Part shown: positions 20,442-30,819 of the stretch, piece by piece
Position numbering within the stretch: position 1 is the first letter of the stretch
How the letters are laid out: each line of letters begins with the position of its first letter
NCBI GenBank assembly: GCA_023974075.1
Contig: CM043787.1
Location: forward strand, 40,173,168 to 40,237,167
From: Chaenocephalus aceratus
Taxonomy: Eukaryota > Chordata > Actinopteri > Perciformes > Channichthyidae
Length of the DNA stretch: 64,000 nucleotides
Direction: 5' to 3'
Position numbers and translations under genes: made by a program
The notes under the pieces: model-generated
What the model was told of the DNA's origin: nothing
Database searches by the model: none
Seen by the model: the letters and a program-made list of their open reading frames with translations, nothing else

Positions 20442-21448
20442 GCTAAATTCAGGGAAAACTCCGGCTTTCCGGTCATCTGAAGCTGGTTCTCTTTTTAGCA
20501 GGCTAGATTTCCATGGTAATATATGCTAAGCAGCTAACCTGGTCGGGACCAGGTTAGGTTGCAGGCTAAGAGCTCAACTCAGTGAAAGCACCGCCTGCTG
20601 ACCAATCAGAGCTCAGTGTGCGGAGTTTAAAGCGATCAAGTCATATTACAGGAGAAAGGAAACACAGAAAAGCTGCCGTTGCAGGAAAGACGGCCGGCAA
20701 AAATCCCCGACTGTGTGAACGTGAACATTAATAGAATATCACCTCCCATCTTCAGAGCAATCTGACTTTTAGAACATTAGCGTTAAGAAAGCTTACTTAA
20801 ATATCGGCCACAACATAAGTAACAGGATCAGAGTAACATTAAGTACAGTCCGCGGCATATCACTTCATAATGTATCATATATCTCCTTATCTGAGTCAGC
20901 TGAGCCGTATCTGGCCGTGCAACACTCACAGTGTCACATACTGTATGCAGAAGTATTATTTTAAGCAACACATTAAGTTGACGAAACACTCGAGACAAAT
21001 GTAATTGAAGTCAGATCGTGTTTTAGACGGGCAGTGATATCATAAACCTGTTAATGTACGCATTCAAACACTTTTTCTTTTGCCAGCTGTATTCACCTTG
21101 CAGGTGCAGCTATGTGGCTTTTATCCTGGATAAAGTGTTTAAGTCATGGATGTTTAAAGTTTAACTTCTTCATTTTTGACTAGTATTAAAGTTCACTTTT
21201 CATTCAGGAAGTATGACGCTGCGCTGTCAGTACGCTTCTCCATGTTTGTGATTGGTCGAATGCTCCAAATACCACCCTTTTCATGTGAACGCGCACCTAA
21301 CTAGATAGGACACGGCTGGCTTGAGCGATCCACTTGATAACCAGCGTCATAGTACAGTTTAGCGAGAGCGCGTATGTTTTGGATTAGGCCAACCGGCTAA
21401 CTCAAACATATCCAGGTTAGGTCGAACCAGGTTCGTAGTATAGGCCCC
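20442..21448. mobile_element. Harbinger-type insertion in B1, left end lost
   Basis: Compared with B2, this segment replaces part of hAT B. Its right end is the inverse of GGGGCCTATACTACGAACC, a terminus I associate with fish Harbinger-like repeats (GGGGCCT...). The matching left terminus is absent, so the insertion was followed by a deletion. No protein frame recognised. Confidence 0.5.
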
Positions 21449-21504
21449 TGGTCTATGAAAACAAGCCCAAAAGAAGCAACACATACATGATGTTGTGTAA
21501 TTTT

Positions 21505-23420
21505 TAGAGCCGGGACTCGATTAAAAAATTAATTAATTAGAGGCTTTGTAATTAATTAATCGAAATTAACCGCATTTTTAATCAAATATACATATTTGAC
21601 CTGAGAACAGTGAGAAGCAATTTTCACATGGATTTTACTCCAAGTGGTCTACAGTCCAAGTGCATGACATTAAGGATTTTGGGAGATGGCCCTGTGGGCC
21701 ATCTAAGCTAATTTACAGATGGCCCTGAGCCCAATAGAGATTGCCCTGAAAAATGCACGCGGACGAAATGGCACAAAGGGTTTGGGGGGCCTCCGTCCCC
21801 CTAGACATTTTTTAATTTTTGCAGGTCTTAGATGCTGTCTGGTGCATTCTCTAGACTGAATTATAAGATGAACCACCACAATCTTATATTGTACAATTTC
21901 TATTTTATTCTTCATTTCACTTGTTTGTTTGTTCTTGTTTGTGTTTGCTCGCTTGCATGCCCTGCATAGCTATAAGAAATACTTAAGTTGTTGGTCAAAA
22001 CACTTTCCATCTGATGAAGGCAAATGCCTTCCCAGATGGAAAAAAGTAGAAAACATTACATTCAGTTATAACTGCCAAAACAAACATTATTTAATATTTA
22101 CACTATTATGGCCCCTGTTAAAAATGTTTGTAATGTTAACTACTGTAAGTTGGTCGAACGAATGCCTCCTCATCCGGAAGCTGACCGAGCAGACCCGAGC
22201 AGCAGTCGAGAGGAGCCGAGCGCATCCGCGAAGCACACGTCAGAGTTCCCGTTAGCCGGCAAATCTAAATATCTTCGGTCAAAATAATTTCCCTTTAGAG
22301 CAATACCGCTTCAGTTGCGCCACTTATGTAACAGAATAGAAGAGTATGTGACAGACAAGAATAGTCAACTCTAATGTCTAACACTTAATGTGGAGAAAGA
22401 GATGTCCTGTATGGGTTGATTGTGCGTTGATCTGTTGGTAATGCCTCGGGGTTCCGGTGGGCATGTAAACAAATGCATAATGCTGCGCTATAAATCAAAT
22501 CAAGTTTATTTATAAAGCACATTTTAAAACAACTTTCGGTCGCGCCAAAGTGCTGTACATGAATAAAAAATATACGGAACATATTGCAATTTGTAGCATT
22601 TAAATTAAAAACAACAAATATAAAGGCAGACACAGTTAAAATACAAAATGAAAAATGTCATGCTCTGCTCACTTTTAAAAGGCCAGAGAGAAAAAGTGTG
22701 TTTTTAGAGAGGATTTAAAAGCCCCTAGTGTCTGGGCCGACCTCACAGGTAAGGGCAGAGTGTTCCAGAGCCTGGGACCAGCTGCTGCTGCTATACTTTG
22801 TGGCCTCATCCAGTTGCATAGCGACACTTATTGTGTAGTTGTCTTTTAATAAGGAGGTAGTCATATCATTAGCTAGAACTAGCTGGATCTGATCGATATG
22901 GACATAACGCGAGTGAAGTCTAATCTGACGGGAGAGAGAGATCAGCTGCCGCTGACGAGTCGAGACTCGACACGCAGCTCTGCATAATCACATGCAGCGG
23001 TGAGCGGAACAAAACACACACTTCAGGTTAGAATATCACACGTAGCTATTTTAATTACCTCTCAAACTACCTAAACTAGTTATAGATATGTTTAGTTTTA
23101 CTGTCGGGTCACTCATTACTGGATCCGCGAGCTGCATGATACTGGTGAGGCTTCATTGCCCGAGCTAAATACTAGATGGCCCGGCCATGTTTGACTATTG
23201 TTCACCGTGGTTTGTTGTTGTTTGAAGTCCCATGCTGAAGTCATGAACGTTAGTTGGTGCTCCAGTATAATCGGTACGCCTGAAACTCATCCAGTGAGAA
23301 ACGTTCCGCTGTGCAAAAATAAGTGCGATTAAAGTGCGATTAAAATGCGTTAATTTTTTTAACGCGTTAATTTTTGTGTAATTAATTAATCTTAATTAAC
23401 GTGTTAAAGTCCCGGCCCTA
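21505..23420. mobile_element. hAT element D with GTAATTTT duplication
   Basis: Left terminus TAGAGCCGGGACT, right terminus the inverse AGTCCCGGCCCTA. The perfect 8-bp duplication GTAATTTT lies at 21497-21504 and 23421-23428. B2 shows the uninterrupted TAATTTTAAACC target. Subterminal AT-rich TTAATTAA blocks recur in both arms. It carries an L2 3' end (22493-22865) and a 22880-23140 stretch related in inverse orientation to the interior of the F elements. A hairpin AGATGGCCC-TGT-GGGCCATCT lies near 21685. No transposase frame. Confidence 0.92.
22493..22865 (-). mobile_element. L2-like LINE 3' end fragment
   Basis: On the minus strand a short frame reads GPRLWNTLPLPVRS...LGAFKSSLKTHFF then a stop. 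This is the conserved C-terminus of fish L2/CR1-group ORF2. It is followed by a 3' UTR with AAGTGCTTTATAAATAAACTTG-type sequence and a short TTGAT(T) repeat tail. Truncated at its 5' end. It sits inside hAT D. Confidence 0.75.
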
Positions 23421-24032
23421 GTAATTTTAAACCAAAACTAAGGCCTCAGGATGACTTTAAGACGTGACATGGTCATTTTTGTTTTGTAACATTAAATAAA
23501 ATAAAAATATTGTAAAAAAAAAATCCCGATTTCTTTTTCTTCTCCCGATTCCGATCTTTTGAAAATCACGTGATCGGCTCCGATCCCCGATCACGTGATC
23601 GGATCGGGACATCTCTACTTAGGATCATACCTGTGTTTAGTCTAGAAAAAGGTAAATCTGTGCATTTTATTATAAAGTTGTGTATATTTACAGATTGTTG
23701 CAAAAACTAAGAAGCTTATAAAATCAGGTTTAAAACTAAAATAGCTTTACAAAAAACACAATTAAAGATGTTTGCAGTTTTATTTTAGTTATTCATTTAA
23801 TTTTTTGTCTAAGAGATGCTGATTTGAAACCGTTGTTACATACAGTTACGGCATTTCCTGTTTCTGCCAGAGAGAGGGGAGTTTGTCCCAAAGCTTGCCA
23901 CTGTATTTACTCCCTCCATCTGACAGGAGGGAGCCTCGTTGAGCTGCGAGTGTCACTCCACGGGGTTCACTCCGTCACGGAGGGGGAGTGTGTAGGGGTA
24001 GGGTGTCGGGCATGATTTGGGATTGGGCCTAG

Positions 24033-24672
24033 ATGTCGGCCTAGGTCCGAGCTGTCAGTCTGATACATTCAAGGGAATTCTTTATGTAATGTTTATATTT
24101 GTAGGAAAAGTTGCACAATTTTACCTCAAAGTTATATCAGCTCTCTGTGGCAATGTAGTTCAGGGTTCCTGGACATCAAGCTGGGAGACTAGCCATCAAG
24201 TGGAATTGTTGGATCTTCTCCTTAAATAAACAGCCTGACCTGCATTTACAAACAAGAATATAGTTTTTGTCATGCTTCCCATCATATTTATCTTGTGTTG
24301 TCTTATTGTACAACATTATACAGTAATAGATCATAACAACATCAAAGCGAGCTCTGACAGAAAATAAGACATATTCAAAACTATTAGTTGACCTTGTAGT
24401 TCAGCTTCCATATTCTCAGATACTTTTAGAATTATATTTCTCTTACAAAATACACATATGTTTTACACATAACATACATACCTAGCTCACTGAAAGCTAA
24501 ATTGTTTTTTTCTTTAGAAACACAGTAGGGCAGGCCAAACTATCTCTCCCATTGAGCTACCACATATTCTTAGCAGTATAAGTTTACTATTGCTTATGCA
24601 AATACTGATTGACAAATCACTATATCGTGTGTAGCAACAACTCATCTGGCAAATATTTAATAATTAAGAGCT
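24033..24672. other. Non-coding backbone
   Basis: AT-rich spacer between element A and the Gypsy LTR. Nothing recognised. Confidence 0.45.
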
Positions 24673-24883
24673 TGTAGAGCCGATGAATGGGAGTCGGAGG
24701 CGAGGTGTTCAGTATGGAACTCCACACTTTATTATCATGAAACATCAGACAGGTAATACGTTAGCTGTTACTGCATGTCAAGCTAGCATGAATGAACCAC
24801 CAACCCGGTGCCCTCGCTAACGGGTCCGGGTTGCAACACACACCAAACACAGTGAATTATGTCCTCACACGTGACACCACACA
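24673..24883 (-). repeat. 3' LTR of the Gypsy element
   Basis: About 211 bp, beginning (minus strand) TGTGTGGTG right after the purine tract and ending ...GGCTCTACA. It contains AATAAAGTGTGGAG as a polyadenylation signal. The terminal 150 bp matches 41896-42065. Confidence 0.8.
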
Positions 24884-24899
24884 AGCCCCCCCAGAATTC
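24884..24899 (-). promoter_or_regulatory. Gypsy polypurine tract
   Basis: Minus-strand AATTCTGGGGGGGCT directly precedes the TGTG start of the 3' LTR. This is where plus-strand DNA synthesis is primed in LTR retrotransposons. Confidence 0.7.
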
Positions 24900-25432
24900 A
24901 CACATAAACAAAGTCTGTGCAGCGGGGAGGAACGACACGCCGACCCCCACGACTCCTGAGCACGGGAGTCGGAAAAGTGACTTCCGCCTGTGCGGCCCCC
25001 GGAAGAGGAGGGATCGGAACAACAGGTCCGAAATCCGTGACCGGGGTCACAAGCCGGGCGTCCCCGTCGCGGAGGTCGAGCCAGCACTACCGGCTGGCCC
25101 AAGTCCAGGTGAGCAGCCTTCACCTGGTCCACTGAGACGTGCTCGGCTTTGCCACCCATGTCGACCACCAGGTGCTTGTCCCCGTGCTCCAAACCCGAAA
25201 GGGGCCATCGTAAGGGGGTTGTAGGGGGCCTCTGTGCGCGTCGTGCCGGATGAACACGTGCCCCGCGGAGCTCCGCGGGAACCCGGCACACTTGAGCACT
25301 TGAGTACCATGCTGAGTAGTAGGAACCGGAGCAAAAGACCCAGCGACGTCCTGTAGGAAAGCCCGCTGGGCTGTCGCCGACCAGGGAGCCGATGTATTAG
25401 GGAGGAAATCCCCAGGAACCCTCAGTGGCTGA
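24900..25432 (-). pseudogene. Gypsy integrase C-terminal region
   Basis: Minus-strand frames carry YGQPLRVPG, VFIRHDAHR, PYDGPFRV and, in another frame, GDKHLVVDMGGKAEHVSVDQ then PPRRGRP. These are the conserved C-terminal blocks (GPY/F-like module) of fish Gypsy integrases. The frame breaks at PYDGPFRV, and the N-terminal side is cut by two hAT insertions at 25441-28129. Confidence 0.85.
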
Positions 25433-25440
25433 CCGTACAC

Positions 25441-26054
25441 CAGAGTCCTGCACGGGTCTGATTTTCAAGACCCGCTCCCGCCCGCACCCGAGACGTGCAA
25501 TACCGAACCCGCCCGCTATCCGCACATATTGCCAATTAGTTCCGCAACCCGACCCGACCCGTTGGCACAAGATCCGCAACTCGATCCGAACCCGCATAGC
25601 CTATATATGAGCAGTGAAAATGTGCAATTATTAACACACGCAGTTGCATATTTGTCTCAAAAGCGTGGGATGTTGGTTATTTTCTCCATCTAGTCTGACA
25701 CCAAAAGCCTCCCAGACGTTGGATTTCGCTCTTGAGGAAGTCTTATTGAAAATGCTGTATTCTCGCTAGTGAGCTTCACCTCAGCCATTTTGAATGTGGC
25801 TCGCACAGCAGCAGATTGATGCGCTGCAGAGGTTATGATTATGCGTGGTCCCGCGGGGGAGAGGTCTGGGGATTTAAACATTAAACTAAATTATTATTAT
25901 TTTAATATATTTATTATGCAATACCCGCGACCCGACCCGCATCATCTTGTTTTACCCAGAACCGAACACGGAAAAAAGCGTTTGAAAAAATACCTACCCG
26001 CGAATCACCTTTTTTGCGGGTCACCCGTCGGGTACCCGACCCGATGCAGGACTC
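25441..26054. mobile_element. hAT element G
   Basis: Left end CAGAGTCCTGCACGGGTC, right end the inverse GACCCGATGCAGGACTC. Repeated CCCGACCC-type blocks fill the arms. Flanks are CCGTACAC (25433-25440) and CCATACAC (26055-26062), an 8-bp duplication with one change. It lies in the Gypsy integrase. No transposase frame. Confidence 0.85.
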
Positions 26055-26383
26055 CCATACACTAGTGTTCATTTCGTCAGCTATTTTTTAAATTTAGTTT
26101 TAGTCCTGTGTTAATTTCCTTTTTAGTTTTAGTCATATTTAGTCACCTTCATCCTGTTTTTATTTAGCCAAGTTTAGTCGACTAAAAGTCTGAGCATTTT
26201 AGTCTTATTTTAGTCGACTAAAACAGTAAACATTTTAGTCAAGATTTAGTCGACTAAAAGTCTGAGCATTTTAGTCTACTTTTTGTCAATGAAAACTTTT
26301 TTAGTTATCAGATTATATAGAACATTTCAGTCAAACTAGTCTAGCCAAAACCAATAATTTGTCATTTTAGTATATATATAAAT

Positions 26384-27379
26384 TAGGGCTGTCAACGATT
26401 ACAATTTTTAATCAGATTAATCACAGCTTAAAAATGAATTAATCATGATTAATCACCATTCGAACTATGTCCAAAATATGCCATTTATTATGTATATTGT
26501 TGTGGGAATGGAAAGATAAATGAAAGAAGGCGGATATATCCATTTAACATACAGTATCTATGTTTATTATAACATTTTTCTGCGTTTTTCTCAAAAGACA
26601 GCCCACACACCTATCAATCATCAAACCGTGGGGTCTTAATTCATTACGTGTTGATTTCAATCAACGGGGGAGTACTTCAGGAAAGTGGAGTACTTCGTGA
26701 CCACAGAGTGTGAACGTTGTGATCAGCTGTTGTAGCGCAGTTCTCCAGTGAAGGGGGAGTCTCCCTCCGCAGCCGGTTGGCGTAGTTTTGACACAAGTCC
26801 GTTGTACAGACCGACGTTAACAGCAGCCCTGTCTGTGCACACGGAGACCGACTCTGTAGTCCGGTGATCTGACCGCCTTCTGGAAAAGCTTCACAAGTAC
26901 GTCGGTACGCAAATGCGATTTGTGACACAAGTGACGGTACGCATTTCAGATTACGCACATAACCTGCGTACCAGTTATGTGCACCCCTGTACTACAGCAA
27001 AAGTATTCTCCGTCGGCCGGGACTTCCTGCAACAACACCACGCCGTTATCAAAGATGTTCTATTGAGAAGACGATCACTACGTGACAAAAGTTTTCAAAA
27101 CCGTGGCTACTGAAATCAATCTTACTAACTGCTGCCTGTGCAATTTACTCTGCGCGAGTTGGCAGACTTTATTTTGCTTACTTTAACATCATTTTTCATG
27201 GTGGGGCTAAGCCATTTCTTGGTATGGGTGTAGCCTACCCCAGCCATACCCTGGCGCTGCCACTGGTGTCACGTAAGGGGCGGGCCATTCTGCACATGCG
27301 TTAAATGCGTTAAATATTTTAACGCAATTAATTCAAAAAATGAATTACCGCCGTTAACGCGATAATTTTGACAGCACCA
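26384..27379. mobile_element. hAT element I nested in H
   Basis: Left TAGGGCTGTCAACGATTA; right the inverse ATTTTGACAGCACCA. The arms hold TTAACGCG-rich sequence. Perfect 8-bp duplication ATATAAAT at 26376-26383 and 27380-27387. Near 27200-27266 is what looks like one end of another hAT (inverse of CAGTGGCAGCGCCAGGGT). No transposase recognised. Confidence 0.9.
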
Positions 27380-27604
27380 ATATAAATAAATAAGATATAT
27401 CTTGTCCTTATTTGATGAAAAACACAGGTTGAATGATTAAGAATGCGGCTTTGCAGAGAGTATCTGGTCAGGTTTGTGGTGTTTTTACCAGCTGTGTTAT
27501 GGCCACATTGCTTCCCTTCTGATAAAACAATGCATTCGCTTTTTTTCTCTGCCTCATTGTAGCGAAAAATGGGCCCAAATATCACATAGTTTCTTTCTCC
27601 CAAG

Positions 27605-27755
27605 CAGTGGTGGCTTTAGACTTTTTCGTTGTCAGTTCATTTTGACGGACAGGATCGTAACATTTCCGTCATAATCCATTATATCCGTCGAGTGCACAAT
27701 TTATCAATCACTCGCGCTGACGGGGGGTATTCGGTTAACGCGAGTGCGACCACTG
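27605..27755. mobile_element. Small hAT MITE nested in H
   Basis: 151 bp with CAGTGGTGGCTTTAG at the left and the inverse CGAGTGCGACCACTG at the right. Flanks CTCCCAAG and CTCCCAGC agree at 6 of 8 positions. It interrupts the sequence just upstream of the BED-finger remnant of element H. Confidence 0.55.
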
Positions 27756-28137
27756 CTCCCAGCCCTGTTGTTGCCATTTATTTTCTGTTAAATAAGGTTA
27801 GTTAGACCATGAGTTAGACCCGAGTCTTCCTGACAGTTCATATTGTGCCGCTGCCCGTGTAATTCAAATATACCGCCGCCGCGCACGCTGTGCCCTGCCG
27901 CAGCACCGGAAATGGAACTGCTGGAGAAAAACTGACTATCAGAGATGTAACGTTATCTTGATAATATTTCGTCTCCTCATTTTTCGTCAACGAAAGTAAA
28001 GAGATTTTGGCATCGTTTTTATACTACATTACTACATATAATACATTACTACACTCGTTTTCGTCATGGAAAAAAAGGTCGTTGACGAACATATTTCGTC
28101 ATTAGTTTTAGTCAACGAAATTAACACTACCGTACAC

Positions 28138-29745
28138 CATCTCAGCTGTAGAGCACTACAGATCCTCTTTAGGTGCAGTCCTCAGGCCCAACATCACCCA
28201 AGGCAGCTTGTCGACCCAATTACCGTCCGTAAGGCCGGCCTTGAGGGCCGCCTTCATGGAGCGATGGAACCGCTCACAAAGGCCGTTAGCCTGTGGGTGA
28301 TAAGCGGTAGTCCTGTGCAGCTTAACCCTCAGACCACTCGCCACGGCCAAATAAAGTCCAAGGAGCTCTCGGTCAAAGGCGCTGTACCTGCATTCTCTGG
28401 GGGTCAGCTGGCGGCTGAAAAAGGCGAGTGGCTGCCAAGCACCCTCCACCCACTACTCGTGCACCGCACCAACAGCGTGGATGATGGATGCGCCAACAGG
28501 GCCGCCTGAGCCAACGCGGTCTTGACCTCCGTGAAAGCAGACGCAGCTTCGCCGTCCAGTCGATCGCCTGGATTGGGGGTCGTACCTTTCAAAGCCTCAT
28601 AGCATACAGCAGCCGCATAATGTGAGCGGCCCGGGCGATGAAACGGTTGTGTGAAAGTCACCATCCCCAGAAACTCACGGAGCGACCGGGCTGTGATGTG
28701 GGCGAGGAAAAGCCGCAACAGCCTCCACCTTCGCCGGCAGAGGTGCTGCACCGCCTTTGGTGACGCGGTGTCCGAGAAAGTCAATGTCAAACACCCCGAA
28801 CTGGCACTTTGCAGGATTGATGATCAAACCGTGTTGGCTGAGCCACGCAAAAAGGGCTCGGAGGTGTGACAGGGCTTCTTCCCACCGAAGCGCTTGGCGA
28901 CGGAGTATGTCGTCCAGGTAGACGTACACGAACGGCAGGTCCCGCAGCACCGAATCCATCAGGCGCTGGAACGTTTTGGCGGCGTTCTTGAGCCCAAAAG
29001 GCATCCGCAGGAACTCGAAAAGTCCAAACGGCGTATCACTGCTGTCTTAGGGACGTCCAGGGGTTGCATGGGCACCTGGTGGTAACCACGCACTAGGTCC
29101 ACTTTCGGCCAGATGTGCGAGAAATCTTGGATATGTGGCACCGGGTAGCGGTCACGTGTCGTGGCGTCGTTGAGGCGGCGGTAATCCCCACAAGGGCGCC
29201 AACACCGTTCGGCTTGGGAACGACGTGTAGAAGAGAGGCCCAAGGACTGTCAGAACGGCGGACGATGCCCAGGCGTTCCATGGTTGAAAAACTCCGCCCT
29301 CGCTACTGCAAGCTTAGAAGGGTTCAACCGCCGGGCCCTGGCGTAGACTGGGGGACCTTAGGTGGTGACGTGGTGCTCCACCCCATGCTTGGTGGTGAGC
29401 GCGGAGAAGGTGGGCAGCGTCAGGTCTGGAAAGTCAGCCAACAGCCTGAGAAAAAATGTCCGCTCCCGACAGCGAGCCCGAAAGCGCGTCGTACGCTGCC
29501 TCGCCAAGTGTACACACGAGGGAGGAAAACGTTCAAGGCATCAACCAAGCGTTTATTTTTAACATCCACAAGGAGTCCGTGAGCACATAAAAAATCCCCC
29601 CCGAGGAGAGGAAAAGAAATGTCAGCCATCACAAAATCCCAGTTGAAACGTTGTCCTCCAATTCACAAACACATAGGCCTCACGTCGTATGTGCGAATGG
29701 GGCCGCCATTAGCCGTCGTCAACCGCGGTCCATGTCCCCCACGAG
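28138..29745 (-). pseudogene. Gypsy pol: protease end, reverse transcriptase, RNase H, integrase part
   Basis: Read from 29745 downward: protease C-terminus (FPLLGGDFL), linker with KHGVEHHVTT, RT with [38 protein letters not shown] and the catalytic VYLDDI, then the thumb and RNase H (PLAFFSRQLTPRECRYS). Directly after the RNase H block the frame continues into integrase (TTAYHPQANGLCERFHRS), so the RNase H C-terminus, integrase zinc finger and most of the DDE core are missing. At least three frame changes. Non-functional. Confidence 0.9.
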
Positions 29746-30308
29746 TAGGGTTGGGTATCGTTTGAATTTCCACGATTCTGATTCCGATTCTACTTTTCGA
29801 TTCCGATTCCAGTGCACCCTCCCTTTCTCCCTCGCTCACTCGCACTTTGGCTGTGAGCTGCGGGTGCCAGATAAGCCAACATCCCCCATTTTCATCACTT
29901 GCAGCGCCCATCGTACAGGGCGAATGAAACGTGTAACCGGGATGAAAAGGGTGTTACATTTACTTAATTATGAATGTTGATACATCAAGGCCGAAAATTA
30001 GGATGAGCACCAACGGTCAAAACATTTGTTTTTCCCTCCCAGAGCTGTCAGCGCAGTGCCTCCACAGATCTGGCACCCTAGGCGAACATCTATAATACCA
30101 GTGCAACGGGCCGGCCCTGGTCTCAGGTTACACTGTAGGAAGTGTAGGTACAACGCTACATTTCCCGCCTCGCCGCAGTCATACAGTAGGCTACGGAGAG
30201 CGGCGAGAAACATTTCCTCAGGCATCGAAAAGCGGAACCGAAATTCACATTTCTAAATGATGCCGTTGGAATCGAAATGCCGGAACCGGTTCTCGGTACC
30301 CAACCCTA
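29746..30308. mobile_element. hAT-like element J in the Gypsy protease region
   Basis: Termini TAGGGTTGGGTATCGTTTG and the inverse CGGTACCCAACCCTA, with perfect 8-bp duplications CCCACGAG at 29738-29745 and 30309-30316. Subterminal GATTCCGATTCC-type motifs recur. 563 bp, no transposase. Confidence 0.92.
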
Positions 30309-30316
30309 CCCACGAG

Positions 30317-30810
30317 CGACGTCTTCCCTCGAAGCAGGAACTACACTCCGTTGAGCTCCCGTGTCACACAGAAACAAGCTCCCCGAGACTCTGTCGCTGA
30401 CAAAGAGAAGCCTGCTCGTGCCACTACCGAGCGTTGGCTCCTCCGTGTCCCGGAGGCTTGGGAGCGACCCGACTTCTTCGTGCTAGTCCCGAACCGCGCG
30501 TGGTAAAAACACTCTCCTGTGTCTCCACGCTGGCTTGCTGCTGTCGTGTCCAGTCTCCCCCAAGCTTTCTTGACTGTTGCGGGGGCGCTGAGTGTCACAG
30601 CTAGCGCCTCTGCACCGGGCTGCTGGGTAGCCAAGAAAAAAAGGTTGGCTTCTTCAGCCAATGCACGGGGCTCTGTAATGGACGTGTTGGCTAGCGCCGT
30701 CTGAACACGGGAAGGCAAGTTGCGTAGGAATGTCTCCGTGAATAAAATCCGGGGATATTCCCCTCCTAGCAGATTTAGCATCCTCTCCATGAGCTGAAAT
30801 GGCTTGCTAT
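30317..30810 (-). pseudogene. Gypsy gag C-terminal part and start of protease
   Basis: Minus-strand frame with DSKPFQLMERMLNLLGG and FLRNLPSRVQTALA, typical of the second half of fish Gypsy gag. A degraded zinc-knuckle stretch (CFYHARFG) and a protease start follow. The N-terminal half lies at 41562-41854, beyond the 10.7-kb hAT insertion X. Confidence 0.85.
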
Positions 30811-30819
30811 CCCCTAGGC

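Larger units (their letters stand above)
17327..23617. mobile_element. hAT-like element B1, heavily interrupted
   Basis: Termini are TAGGGATGTCCCGATCACC (17327) and the inverse GATCGGGACATCTCTA (to 23617). The terminal arms repeat GATCC(G)ATTCCGATC. A shorter copy, B2, lies at 31257-31890 and allows the insertions here to be mapped: piggyBac at 17422-20280, an insertion/deletion at 20442-21448, and hAT D at 21505-23420. The 8-mers next to the termini do not match (TTTTAATT, CTTAGGAT), so the duplication is lost or one end is imprecise. B2 retains a BED-finger frame, which supports hAT. Confidence 0.75.
17040..24032. mobile_element. Outer TIR element A containing nested insertions
   Basis: Left arm begins CTAGGGCCCAATCCCAAA (17040). 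The right arm ends with the inverse TTTGGGATTGGGCCTAG (24032). Subterminal ACACTACCCCTCC and its inverse GGAGGGGGAGTGTGTAGGGG strengthen the pairing. Only about 700 bp (17040-17326 and 23618-24032) is native; the rest is hAT element B1 and its insertions. The target duplication is unclear (CTA or none), so no superfamily is assigned. No coding frame in the arms. Confidence 0.75.
26063..28129 (-). mobile_element. hAT element H, tandem to G at the same target
   Basis: Termini TAGTGTTCATTTCGTC and the inverse CGAAATTAACACTA. Flanked by CCATACAC (26055-26062) and CCGTACAC (28130-28137). The arms carry repeated TTTTAGTCGACTAAAA-type motifs. Minus-strand 27480-27603 encodes a BED-finger remnant (KKSEC...GKQCG...AGKNTTNL), so this family is or was transposase-bearing. 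Two smaller elements (26384-27379 and 27605-27755) are nested in it. Confidence 0.9.

Noticed and set aside
24857..25291. A possible host gene on either strand in the GC-rich 24.9-25.4 kb region
   Set aside because: The minus-strand content is Gypsy integrase C-terminus followed by its purine tract and LTR; the plus-strand frames are shadows.
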